DNA of 16,800 nt. It comes from an uncultured Clostridia bacterium. Its GTDB lineage: Bacteria; Bacillota_A; Clostridia; TANB77; CAG-508. The position numbers were made by a program, and so were the translations under genes. The notes beneath the pieces were generated by a model, which worked only from the letters and a program-made list of their open reading frames with translations, was not told where the DNA came from and did not search any database. Within the stretch, counting starts at the first letter, position 1, and the number at the start of each line of letters is the position of its first letter. This document shows positions 1-6,902 of this stretch, in pieces. Location: the NCBI GenBank assembly GCA_944393405.1, contig CALYAC010000022.1:1-16800 (forward strand). The letters run 5' to 3'.

Positions 1-161
1 ATTATAGGTGATTTATTTTTACCGTTCTGGAATGTTACTTCGGTGTGTACAGTACTTTTACTTATACCAAATTTTTTTGCAGCTCCTCTTACAGTATCTT
101 TACTATCTATTATATAATGTGCTAGATTAATTGCACGTTCCTCTATATACATTTTTTTCAA
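1..161 (-). CDS. spoIIID: SpoIIID-like sporulation transcriptional regulator, N-terminal part (runs off the window)
   Basis: About 53 codons are visible on the minus strand; the 3' end lies beyond base 1. The reading YIEERAINLAHYIIDSKDTV, then a helix-turn-helix ending GISKSTVHTEVT, closely resembles the N-terminus of SpoIIID, the small mother-cell DNA-binding regulator of the sigma-E regulon (usually 80-95 residues). I chose the TTG at 161-159 because a GGGGG Shine-Dalgarno (175-171) lies 9 bases upstream; the ATG at 152 would be too far from it. The last ~11 visible residues (after VHTEVT) no longer look like SpoIIID, which normally continues with ERLPKINP. The codons there (CAC, ACC, TTC, CAG, AAC) are C/G-ending, unlike neighbouring genes. 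Edge error, a frameshift or real divergence are all possible. The gene is divergent from the 306-2287 cluster. Confidence 0.7.
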   Translation of the reverse strand, partial: MKKMYIEERAINLAHYIIDSKDTVRGAAKKFGISKSTVHTEVTFQNGKNKSPI

Positions 162-251
162 TTCTAAAAACCCCCTAAAAAACTATGTTTTGTAACATTC
201 TATTCTTAAGATTTGTCCGATAGAACTATAATAAAAATAAAAAAATATTTA

Positions 252-280
252 TTGACATTAAAAAATGGAAAATATATAAT
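252..280 (+). promoter_or_regulatory. Consensus sigma-A promoter for the 306-2287 cluster
   Basis: TTGACA at 252-257, a 17-base spacer, then TATAAT at 275-280: a perfect vegetative promoter. Transcription should begin near 287, about 20 bases before the ATG at 306. This rules out the upstream in-frame ATG at 213 as the translation start and implies strong vegetative expression, not sporulation-specific expression. Confidence 0.85.
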
Positions 281-305
281 TAAAATAATTGAGAGGAGAA
301 AAAAT

Positions 306-1532
306 ATGAACGAAGGAAAGAAAATAGAAGATTTAAAGAGAAGAGAACATACAATAAAAGGTAAAGATGGAGAAATTGTAAGAGAAATTCCATCAGCTAG
401 CATGATGACAAAAGGAGGCGTATTTATTCATGTAAATGTTGATGAAACATTTAATATAGATGATATTATTGCAGCCGTAAGAACTAATTCTCAAAAAAGA
501 GGGGAAGAAGAAATTGTAGATGTATACGAAACTCCAATAATAGGAACAGGTACAAAAGAAGTAAAGCCGGGAATGACTATAGAAGGAGTAGAGACTATTA
601 AAGAAGAACCTACTATTAAAGAAGGTCCAACTATTCCAGAAACAGGAGTAGGAAAAGTAAATGGAGGAGTAGAAAAAACTACAGAAAGTGTTTCAGAAAA
701 AAGAGAGAATCAAACTAATTCACTCAAAAAAGAAGAGGATAAAAAGAAGAGAAGATTTATACCGCTTTTATTTATACCATTAGCAGCATTTTTAGGTCTA
801 TCATCATGTCAACATACTGAAACGGTAATAAAAGAACAATCTACGCCAATTGCTATCGAACTGTATGATACAGATAATCCATCAACAGTTTTAGAAGGAG
901 CAGTAGGACAAGCAGGACAAGAAGAGATGACAAATGTATATGTTATGGGAAACGGCGGATATGATGATGATAAACAATTTGATGCAGAAAGTAAGGCAGT
1001 AGATGGATTTGATGAATATGTAAAAACAGATGAGCAATTAACAGATGTTATATCTGTTTTAAATGATGAAAAAGCAACTAGTAGTCAAATAAAAGATGCA
1101 TTTGGACAATTAGAGCAAATTTATGACACAAGATCTCAACTATATACAGATAAAAGTCTTACGATGGATGAGAGTGTTGATAGATTTAAGAATGCAACAT
1201 TGGCAAATAAAGATTCACATTCAGAAACAGAAATAGATATGCTAGAGGATATGAGTGATACATTAAAAACAGGAGAAAATTTAGAACAAATAAATTTAAA
1301 TCAAGTAGCAGACATTAATGATTCATTGGAAAATTCAGATACTAGTGTAAAAGATGTTCATGTGGAAGAAAAGCCTAATGGAGATTATCATATAAAAGGA
1401 ACAGAAATAACTAAAGTAGCAGAACAACAAACATATAGAGGAATAAGAGCATTTTTTGAAAATATTAAAGACTGGTTTAAAGGACTATTTGATAACACAC
1501 AAAATAAAGATAATAATAATTTAGAAAGGTAA
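306..1532 (+). CDS. Unknown single-span membrane protein with lipobox-like Cys (408 aa)
   Basis: I do not recognise this family. The ATG at 306 has a GAGAGGAG ribosome site at 291-298 and lies just behind a consensus promoter. The cytoplasmic-looking N-terminal part (1-150) is charged and includes a segment MTKGGVFIHVNVDETFNIDD (residues 34-53) and a short TIKEEPTIKEGPTI-type repeat (97-110). A lysine/arginine cluster (141-150) precedes one hydrophobic stretch (about 151-166) that ends LGLSSC, with Cys168. The remaining ~240 residues are acidic, helix-rich and predicted to lie outside the cell, ending in an aromatic/basic helix (FFENIKDWFKGLF). The charge pattern fits an N-in signal anchor. 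LSSC resembles a lipobox, but its position after 165 residues is odd for a lipoprotein. It is first of three closely spaced genes. The open reading and good start make it a real gene; the function is unknown. Confidence 0.8.
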   Translation: MNEGKKIEDLKRREHTIKGKDGEIVREIPSASMMTKGGVFIHVNVDETFNIDDIIAAVRTNSQKRGEEEIVDVYETPIIGTGTKEVKPGMTIEGVETIKEEPTIKEGPTIPETGVGKVNGGVEKTTESVSEKRENQTNSLKKEEDKKKRRFIPLLFIPLAAFLGLSSCQHTETVIKEQSTPIAIELYDTDNPSTVLEGAVGQAGQEEMTNVYVMGNGGYDDDKQFDAESKAVDGFDEYVKTDEQLTDVISVLNDEKATSSQIKDAFGQLEQIYDTRSQLYTDKSLTMDESVDRFKNATLANKDSHSETEIDMLEDMSDTLKTGENLEQINLNQVADINDSLENSDTSVKDVHVEEKPNGDYHIKGTEITKVAEQQTYRGIRAFFENIKDWFKGLFDNTQNKDNNNLER

Positions 1533-1535
1533 AAT

Positions 1536-2006
1536 ATGGATAATGTTAAATATAGTAGAGTAATGACTGAGATGGATGAAATACTAAAATATCTAGATGC
1601 TGAAATATTAAATAGAATACCAAAAAAATTATTAAATAATATAAGATTGACAAAAGATAAAAATTATAATTTTGAGCTAGATAAGACAAAAACTTTGGAC
1701 GAACAAAAACTTTTAAATGAAACTAAACAATATTTATCAGCTATATATATTATCTATTGTTGTGACAGAGAAGAACAGAATAGACTTATTAATATTTGTA
1801 AAGAAAATGACAAAAAAGAAGATGAAAAACATAATATAAGTAATATTTTTAAAGAAAAACAAGATAAAATAAAAGACAAGATAAAAGAAGAAAAATTAGA
1901 TAATAATGAAGATATTAAAGAATTACAAGTAATACCAAAAACTAAATGGTATGAGAGAATTATTAATATTATAAAAAAATTTTTTACTAGAAAGGAAGGA
2001 AAATAA
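1536..2006 (+). CDS. Hypothetical lysine-rich cytosolic protein (156 aa)
   Basis: Not recognised. The ATG lies 3 bases after the previous stop, with an AGAAAGG-type ribosome site overlapping the end of that gene, so the two are very probably co-transcribed and coupled. The N-terminal ~90 residues look like a compact helical domain (MTEMDEILKYLDAEILNRIP, with YLSAIYIIYCC near 68-78). Residues 92-130 are a highly charged Lys/Glu/Asp linker, likely helical or coiled coil. The C-terminus, KWYERIINIIKKFFTRKE, is an amphipathic basic/aromatic helix that could lie on the membrane face. It resembles in style the tail of the upstream membrane protein, which suggests but does not prove a shared partner or shared membrane association. 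No signal peptide. Confidence 0.7.
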   Translation: MDNVKYSRVMTEMDEILKYLDAEILNRIPKKLLNNIRLTKDKNYNFELDKTKTLDEQKLLNETKQYLSAIYIIYCCDREEQNRLINICKENDKKEDEKHNISNIFKEKQDKIKDKIKEEKLDNNEDIKELQVIPKTKWYERIINIIKKFFTRKEGK

Positions 2007-2008
2007 TA

Positions 2009-2287
2009 GTGAACAAATATCAAAAAGGTATAATATTTAAAATGGATAATGATTCAGATGAAAAGTATCTAATAGTGGGCAATGAAGAGATTAACAACAA
2101 TAGATATATATTAATAATGCCAGTAGAAGATTTAAAGAATATTACTGTAGATTATAAAAAAGTATTTATGGCTAAAGTAAATAGTGATGATACTTTAGAA
2201 ATTGAAGATAATAGTGAGCTAATTGAAAAAGTTGTGAAAGAAACTGTAAGAAAAGAACAGATAAGAAATAATAGTCTAAAAAATTAA
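2009..2287 (+). CDS. Small acidic protein, DUF1292-like fold (92 aa)
   Basis: The GTG start at 2009 lies 2 bases after the previous stop, and GGAAGG at 1994-1999 gives good spacing. The protein is short and acidic: a beta-rich core (KYLIVGNEEINNNRYILIMP, then VFMAKVNSDDTLEIEDNSEL) is followed by a charged C-terminal helix. The layout (strand, 'ryiilmPved', strand, 'd..l..i.d..e...v') resembles DUF1292/YrzB-like proteins of Firmicutes, which have no defined activity. That match is by eye and remote. It is the last gene of the three-gene unit, closed by the hairpin at 2333-2378. Confidence 0.65.
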   Translation: MNKYQKGIIFKMDNDSDEKYLIVGNEEINNNRYILIMPVEDLKNITVDYKKVFMAKVNSDDTLEIEDNSELIEKVVKETVRKEQIRNNSLKN

Positions 2288-2332
2288 AAATTGAAAATTG
2301 AATTAAAAATATAATAAATTAAATTAGTATAA

Positions 2333-2378
2333 TATAAACATCCAGGTTATATAAATTAATATAATCTGGATGTTTATA
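2333..2378 (+). terminator. Long hairpin terminator after the three-gene cluster
   Basis: Arms 2333-2351 and 2360-2378 are 19-base reverse complements apart from one G-U pair, with an 8-base loop. The core is AAACATCCAG / CTGGATGTTT. The following T tract is interrupted (TATATTTG), so termination may be partial. Confidence 0.65.
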
Positions 2379-2443
2379 TATTTGCACAATTCTACATTAT
2401 TCTACATAACATATAATAAGTTGCTTTTAATTAGAGGTGATTT

Positions 2444-3257
2444 ATGTTGAATAATGTAAAAAAAGGAGATTTAGTTGTAAGAAAATCACATAATAAAGAT
2501 ATTACTTTTATTGTAGATATAATTATAAATAATCATATAGCTATATTAAATGGAATTACAACTAGACTACAAGCAGATAGTTATTTAAATGATTTAGTAG
2601 TATTAGATAAAAAAGAAATAAAAGAAGTGTATGATACTATTAATCTAAATATAGATAAAAAATTAAGCAAGATGCAAATAAGTAATGATAAAGAGCTAAA
2701 AAGAAATAATAGTGTAATTTATACAGGTAGGATATTGCATTTGGATGGTGATAGAAGATATAGTGAAAAATCTAAAATATATTATAACAAAATAGGGCTA
2801 AAGGCTATAGTGAAAAACATTTCAGAAAGTAGACAAGCAAGTATAGTAGAATTATTAATAAATAGATATAATCCAGATATATTAGTAATTACTCGGTCAT
2901 GATGGGATGATTAAGGCTGGAAAAGCTTATGAAGATATATACAATTATAGAAACTCAAAATACTTTGTTCAAACAGTTAAAAATGCTAGAAAAAGCAATA
3001 GGAAAGATTTAGTAATATTTGCAGGAGCTTGTCAAAGTTATTATGAAGCGCTTATGTCAGCTGGAGCAAATTTTGCTTCTTCACCTGCTAGAATTTTAAT
3101 TGACTTTATGGATCCTTTGATAGTAGCAAGTAAAATTGCATTATCAGATGAAAAAAAGTATATAACTATAAATGATATTGAAGGTGAATTAAGAGATGGA
3201 GAAAGAGGAATTAATGGCATTGGAGCATGTGGAAAAAAGAAAATGTTGATATTGTAA
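2444..3257 (+). pseudogene. yabG: YabG-type sporulation protease, split by a one-base insertion
   Basis: Two adjacent readings together match YabG, the mother-cell cysteine protease that trims spore-coat proteins. The first (2444-2902) carries the N-terminal VRKSHNKDITFIV, the central LHLDGDRRY and PDILVIT. The second (from about 2895 to 3257) carries RNSKYFVQTV, LVIFAGACQS with the catalytic-type Cys, GANFASSPAR and the C-terminal GINGIG. Skipping the C at 2894 turns ACT-CGG-TCA-TGA into ACT-GGT-CAT-GAT-GGG, restoring TGHDG, which holds the catalytic-type His, and joining both parts into about 270 residues (B. subtilis YabG is about 290). So one extra base breaks the gene at its active site. 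A TATAAT (2412-2417) and AGAGGTGAT (2431-2439) precede the start. It may be a sequencing or assembly error, a true null allele or, less likely, +1 recoding at the rare CGG codon. Downstream veg and sipL match the order in C. difficile. Confidence 0.88.
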
Positions 3258-3296
3258 CATAGATGTAACACAACTGTAATATAATTGTAACATAAG
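3253..3296 (+). repeat. Four 11-bp-phased TGTAACA repeats (possible response-regulator site)
   Basis: TGTAACA or TGTAATA begins at 3253, 3264, 3275 and 3286, exactly 11 bases apart; a degraded fifth unit (CGTGACT) is at 3297. The first unit overlaps the yabG stop codon (3255-3257). The array lies about 65 bases upstream of the veg -35. Direct repeats on an 11-bp period are typical of PhoB/PhoP-type (OmpR-family) operators, and TGTAACA is close to the Pho-box hexamer TTAACA. The regulator assignment is inference. Confidence 0.5.
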
Positions 3297-3361
3297 CGTG
3301 ACTAAACCACAAACTCCTAGAGACACAAGGAATACAAGAAAACGACAAAAGTCTTTCTATT

Positions 3362-3390
3362 TTGACTTTAATCTACTTTTATGATATTAT
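3362..3390 (+). promoter_or_regulatory. Promoter of veg
   Basis: TTGACT (3362-3367), a 17-base spacer and TATTAT (3385-3390), with an extended -10 TGA at 3382-3384. It sits 30 bases before the veg ATG, which rules out the in-frame ATG at 3381 as start. Confidence 0.75.
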
Positions 3391-3419
3391 ACCACTATAA
3401 GACAGGAGTAGGTGATAAA

Positions 3420-3701
3420 ATGATTTGCCAAAAAGATATAACAAGTTTAAAAACAGATATTGATGAAAAAATTGGACAAAAAATAATTGTTCGAGGTTCA
3501 TTAGGAAGGAGTAAATCGTTTTCAAAAGAAGCTACTATAGAGAAAGCTTATCCAAATTTGTTTGTAATTAAATTTGAAGAAAACAATAGAAATGTAAGCT
3601 ATAGCTATACTGATATATTAACAAGGACGATTGAAGTAGATGTATTTGATGGAAATGGATATAGTCCATTAATACCACCTTTATCAACAGTAAATGCTTA
3701 A
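3420..3701 (+). CDS. veg: Veg family protein (93 aa)
   Basis: Small Veg-family protein, similar throughout to B. subtilis Veg (about 86 residues): an N-terminal helix (ITSLKTDIDEKIGQKI), then VRGSLGRSKSFSKEATIEKAYPNLFVIKF and the signature VSYSYTDILTRTIEV. Veg is an abundant small protein reported in B. subtilis to stimulate biofilm gene expression by interfering with the repressor SlrR; whether that applies here is unknown. The ATG at 3420 is preceded by AGGAG (3404-3408) and AGGTG (3410-3414). The tail DVFDGNGYSPLIPPLSTVNA has no obvious counterpart in the Bacillus protein. It sits between yabG and sipL, a conserved neighbourhood, and has its own promoter and terminator. Confidence 0.9.
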   Translation: MICQKDITSLKTDIDEKIGQKIIVRGSLGRSKSFSKEATIEKAYPNLFVIKFEENNRNVSYSYTDILTRTIEVDVFDGNGYSPLIPPLSTVNA

Positions 3702-3710
3702 AAAAATATA

Positions 3711-3738
3711 AAATTCCTAGAAATAGGAATTTTTTTTT
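3711..3738 (+). terminator. Intrinsic terminator of veg
   Basis: Perfect 9-bp stem AAATTCCTA / TAGGAATTT (3711-3719, 3724-3732), loop GAAA, followed by a run of T through 3738. Confidence 0.9.
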
Positions 3739-3786
3739 GTCTATAAAATATATATTAAATAATTAGAAAATGAAGGAGGTAAATTA

Positions 3787-5310
3787 ATGGCAATAGAGAC
3801 AAGTAAAGAGAATATTTGTATTAACCATATAATAAATCAAAAAAAAGAAGCTTTTATAGTAAAAGGAGATATAATAATTCCAGATATTAAACCAGATATA
3901 TTAAAAGAAATTAATACAAGTGGAATATTATGTATTTACAAAAAGGAGGTTTTAGATGGAAAGATTAGAATAGATGGAAATATAAATACATATACAATGT
4001 ATTTAGCAGATGACGAAAATAGTAATATAAGAAGTATTAATTCTAATTTAGATTTTTCACAAATAATAACTGTGGATAGAGCTTTATCCGATATGGATTT
4101 TAAGTTAGATATGAAATTAAAAAATATAGAATGTAAGATTCTAAATGAGAGAAAAATATCTTTAACAGCTTTTGTGGAAGCGGAAATTAAAATAATATCT
4201 AATGAAAATGTAGATATTATAGAAAATGTTAATATAGAAAATATTCAAAAATTAGAAGATAATTTAAAAATAAGTACTAATGTAGGAAGTGGAAATGTTA
4301 GAACATTTGCAAAAGATACTCTTATTATTGATACAATAGATAATTTAGCTGAAATAATGAAAACAGAAGCTAATATTATAAATAAAGACATTAAATTAAG
4401 TTATAATAAAATTTTAGCAAAAGCAGATTTAAGTGTAAAAATACTATATTTGACAGAGGATAATAGAATAAATTCTATAGAAGGAAAAATTCCAATTATG
4501 GGCTTTATTGATATGCCAGATATATCTGAAGAAAATAGTTGTGAAACGAATTATGAAATCAAAAATATTGTAATAAAGCCAAATCAAGTAGAAGAACATT
4601 CTATATATATTGAAGCAGAAATAGAAATTTCATGCAATGTATACAAAACAAAGGAAATTAAAATTATACAAGATATGTATAGTCCAAAGAAAAAAGTATC
4701 ATTTACTAGAAAGCAATTACAAGTAATAGAAAGCAAAGAAAATGTACGAAATATATGTAATATTAGAGAAAATCAAAAAGTACCTGAAATTAATGGAAAT
4801 AAAATATATGATGCATCAATTAATATTGGAATTGAAAAACAGACACTTCTTAATGACAAGGTCATATATGAGGGAAATATTGATGTAATATATATTTTTA
4901 ATAAAGATAATAGTTTAGAATCATATAAGAGTACAATACCTTTTTCATATAGCCAAGACTTTTTAGGAATATGTGCTAATTCAAATATTGAAACAAAAAT
5001 AGAAGTAGAAAATCAGGAATTTGTTGTATCAGGAGATGATAGTATTGATGTAAAGATAGATATTTCATTTACTACATTCTTAATAAAAAGTGCAAATATA
5101 AATGTAATAGATGATATAAAAGAAGAGGATGAAATAAATCTTGTTACATCTAGTTTAGTTATATACTATGTAAAACAAAACGATACTTTATGGAAAATTG
5201 CAAAGAAATTTGCAAGTACTGTTAGTGAAATAAAGAGGGTTAATGGGATAGAAGATCCTGATGTTTTAAATATAGGAAAACAGTTATTTATTCCTAGATA
5301 TAATGGATGA
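3787..5310 (+). CDS. sipL: SipL-type spore coat morphogenesis protein (SPOCS/DUF3794 repeats plus LysM), 507 aa
   Basis: Mother-cell protein that in C. difficile binds the SpoIVA ATPase and is needed to localise the coat around the forespore. The visible architecture is roughly three SPOCS/DUF3794-like beta modules (about residues 20-125, 167-305 and 318-446) and a C-terminal LysM domain at 460-504 (YYVKQNDTLWKIAKKF, then NIGKQLFIPRY). In SipL the LysM domain mediates SpoIVA binding. There is no signal peptide, as expected for a mother-cell protein. The start is secure: AAGGAGGT at 3773-3780, six bases before ATG. The length matches C. difficile SipL (about 520) and the yabG-veg-sipL order is the same. 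The 3' end overlaps yunB by 8 bases. Sigma-E control is expected from the family, but I could not identify a clear sigma-E promoter. Confidence 0.88.
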   Translation: MAIETSKENICINHIINQKKEAFIVKGDIIIPDIKPDILKEINTSGILCIYKKEVLDGKIRIDGNINTYTMYLADDENSNIRSINSNLDFSQIITVDRALSDMDFKLDMKLKNIECKILNERKISLTAFVEAEIKIISNENVDIIENVNIENIQKLEDNLKISTNVGSGNVRTFAKDTLIIDTIDNLAEIMKTEANIINKDIKLSYNKILAKADLSVKILYLTEDNRINSIEGKIPIMGFIDMPDISEENSCETNYEIKNIVIKPNQVEEHSIYIEAEIEISCNVYKTKEIKIIQDMYSPKKKVSFTRKQLQVIESKENVRNICNIRENQKVPEINGNKIYDASINIGIEKQTLLNDKVIYEGNIDVIYIFNKDNSLESYKSTIPFSYSQDFLGICANSNIETKIEVENQEFVVSGDDSIDVKIDISFTTFLIKSANINVIDDIKEEDEINLVTSSLVIYYVKQNDTLWKIAKKFASTVSEIKRVNGIEDPDVLNIGKQLFIPRYNG

Positions 5311-6010
5311 AAAGATATTTTCAAGAAAAAGAATTCGAATACCTAAAATAGTAAAAAATAAAAATGAATATAAATTAAAAAAATGTATAAAAATAATTAC
5401 TATTTTAGTAATAGCAGTATTAGTTGTTAAAGTTATAATAAATGCAGTTAATCCAATAATAGAAGAAAGATGCAAGTCTTTAGCAAATACAATTTCAACA
5501 AGAATATGTAATGAGCAAGCTACAAAAGTAATGGCAAATTATGAATATGATGATTTTTGCAAAATTATCAAAGATGAGAATGATAATATAAAAATGATAA
5601 GTGTTAATATGATAACAATAAATAAGATAATATCCGATATTCCAATATATATTTTAGACGAACTAAATAAAGAAGAAAATAATACATTTAATATTAGATT
5701 GGGAAGTATTACAGGAAGTAAAATTTTATCAGGAATAGGACCAAATATAAAAATAAGAATGATGACTGATGGTGAAATTGAAACTGATCTTAGAACTGAA
5801 TTTGTAGAAGCGGGAATAAATCAGACTATGCATAGAATATATTTAAATATAAAATGTAAAATATCTATTCTTACTCCATATAATGTAATAAAAGATGAAA
5901 TCGATAACCAAGTACTTTTAACAGAAGGAGTTATTGTTGGAAATATTCCAGATACTTACTATAATTTAGAAGGTCTAAATGCAGATCAAATATTAGAGAC
6001 AATAGAGTAA
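5303..6010 (+). CDS. yunB: YunB-family sporulation protein (235 aa)
   Basis: Matches YunB, a sigma-E-controlled sporulation protein of uncertain biochemical role needed for normal spore formation. The N-terminus is strongly basic (RKRIRIPKIVKNKNEYKLKK) and is followed by one membrane span at about 28-48. The remainder is soluble with family hallmarks: FNIRLGSITGSKILSGIGPNI, then a TDLRTEFVEAGINQTMHRIYLNI segment, then PYNVIKDEIDNQVLLTEGVIVGNIPDTYY near the C-terminus. The length is close to B. subtilis YunB (about 250). The ATG lies inside the last codons of sipL (ATGGATGA), so translation is probably coupled. Finding yunB directly behind sipL puts two envelope/coat proteins in one mother-cell transcript, ended by the hairpin that begins at its stop codon. 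Confidence 0.85.
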   Translation: MDEKIFSRKRIRIPKIVKNKNEYKLKKCIKIITILVIAVLVVKVIINAVNPIIEERCKSLANTISTRICNEQATKVMANYEYDDFCKIIKDENDNIKMISVNMITINKIISDIPIYILDELNKEENNTFNIRLGSITGSKILSGIGPNIKIRMMTDGEIETDLRTEFVEAGINQTMHRIYLNIKCKISILTPYNVIKDEIDNQVLLTEGVIVGNIPDTYYNLEGLNADQILETIE

Positions 6011-6038
6011 TGAAAAAATATATTTTCATTACTTTTTT
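6008..6038 (+). terminator. Intrinsic terminator of the sipL-yunB unit
   Basis: Stem TAATGAAAA / TTTTCATTA (6008-6016, 6023-6031), six-base loop, then CTTTTTT. The stem includes the yunB stop codon. Confidence 0.8.
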
Positions 6039-6057
6039 ATATATTTTATGATATAAT
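6029..6057 (+). promoter_or_regulatory. Promoter with extended -10 for the HD/nucleotidyltransferase pair
   Basis: TGA followed by TATAAT (6049-6057), with a weak -35 TTACTT (6029-6034) at 17-base spacing, overlapping the yunB terminator. Because the -10 abuts the GTG at 6058, that codon cannot be the start of the next gene. Confidence 0.65.
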
Positions 6058-6102
6058 GTGCTCATAAACAGACGATATAGAAAAGGAGAACTAATAAATA
6101 TA

Positions 6103-6891
6103 ATGATAGATTTATTAAAAGCAGAAGAAGAATTTAAAAAATATGTAAATAATTACGATTTAAAAAATCCACACATAGAAAGAAAAGTCATACATTCATA
6201 TAAAGTAGTAGAAGTAGCAGGAATAATAGCAGAATCATTAAAGCTAGATGAGGAAGATATAAAACTTGCAAAACTAATAGCATTATTACATGATATTGGT
6301 AGATTTGAACAACTTAAAAGATATGGAACATATAGAGATGTAGACAGTATTGATCATGCTGATTTTGGAGTAAAACTTTTATTTGAAAATGGATTAATTA
6401 GAAAATTTGTAGATGATAGTAAATATGATAAAATCATATTTAAAGCTATAAAAAATCATAATAAATATAAGATAGAAGATGGTGGATGTAATAAAGAAGA
6501 GTTACTTCATTGCAAGATAATAAGAGATGCAGATAAAACAGATATTTTCAGAGTTCATGCAGATGATATTATAAAAAAAGAAAATGTTTTATTTGATTAC
6601 GAAAAGATAAAAGAAGAAAAAATAACAGATGAAATTATTAATGCTTTTACAAACTTTAAATTAGTAAATTCAAAAAAAATAAAAACAGATTTGGACTGGT
6701 ATCTTAAAGATATTGCATTTATCTTTGACTTTTATTTTCCTAAAGGAATTGAAATTATTAAGTCTAATAAATATATTGACGTAATGCTTAATGCAATAGA
6801 AAATGATAAAAATGAAGATATATCAAAAGAATTAATATTTATAAAAAATAAGTTAAACCAATTTTTTAATGCAAAATTAGAATTGAAATAG
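6103..6891 (+). CDS. HD-domain metal-dependent phosphohydrolase (262 aa)
   Basis: HD superfamily hydrolase. Metal-ligand residues are visible in order: His31 (HSYKVVEVAG), His63-Asp64 (LLHDIGRF) and a downstream IRDADKTD (140-147), with HADFG at 85-89. Such proteins usually hydrolyse nucleotides or phosphate esters; the substrate cannot be told from sequence. The best start is ATG 6103: GGAGA at 6085-6089 is somewhat far (13 bases), but the GTG at 6058 is excluded by the -10 box just before it. No signal peptide or membrane span. The next gene, a nucleotidyltransferase-fold protein, begins 11 bases after the stop with its ribosome site overlapping the stop codon, so the two form one operon. 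The C-terminal half (about 150-262) is helical and lysine-rich. Confidence 0.85.
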   Translation: MIDLLKAEEEFKKYVNNYDLKNPHIERKVIHSYKVVEVAGIIAESLKLDEEDIKLAKLIALLHDIGRFEQLKRYGTYRDVDSIDHADFGVKLLFENGLIRKFVDDSKYDKIIFKAIKNHNKYKIEDGGCNKEELLHCKIIRDADKTDIFRVHADDIIKKENVLFDYEKIKEEKITDEIINAFTNFKLVNSKKIKTDLDWYLKDIAFIFDFYFPKGIEIIKSNKYIDVMLNAIENDKNEDISKELIFIKNKLNQFFNAKLELK

Positions 6892-6902
6892 GAGAAAAAA
6901 AG

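Noticed and set aside
213..305. In-frame N-terminal extension of the first cluster protein from ATG 213
   Set aside because: It would cover the perfect promoter at 252-280; the ATG at 306 has a good ribosome site right after that promoter.
6058..6102. GTG 6058 as start of the HD gene
   Set aside because: It directly touches the extended -10 TATAAT (6052-6057), so transcription begins after it.
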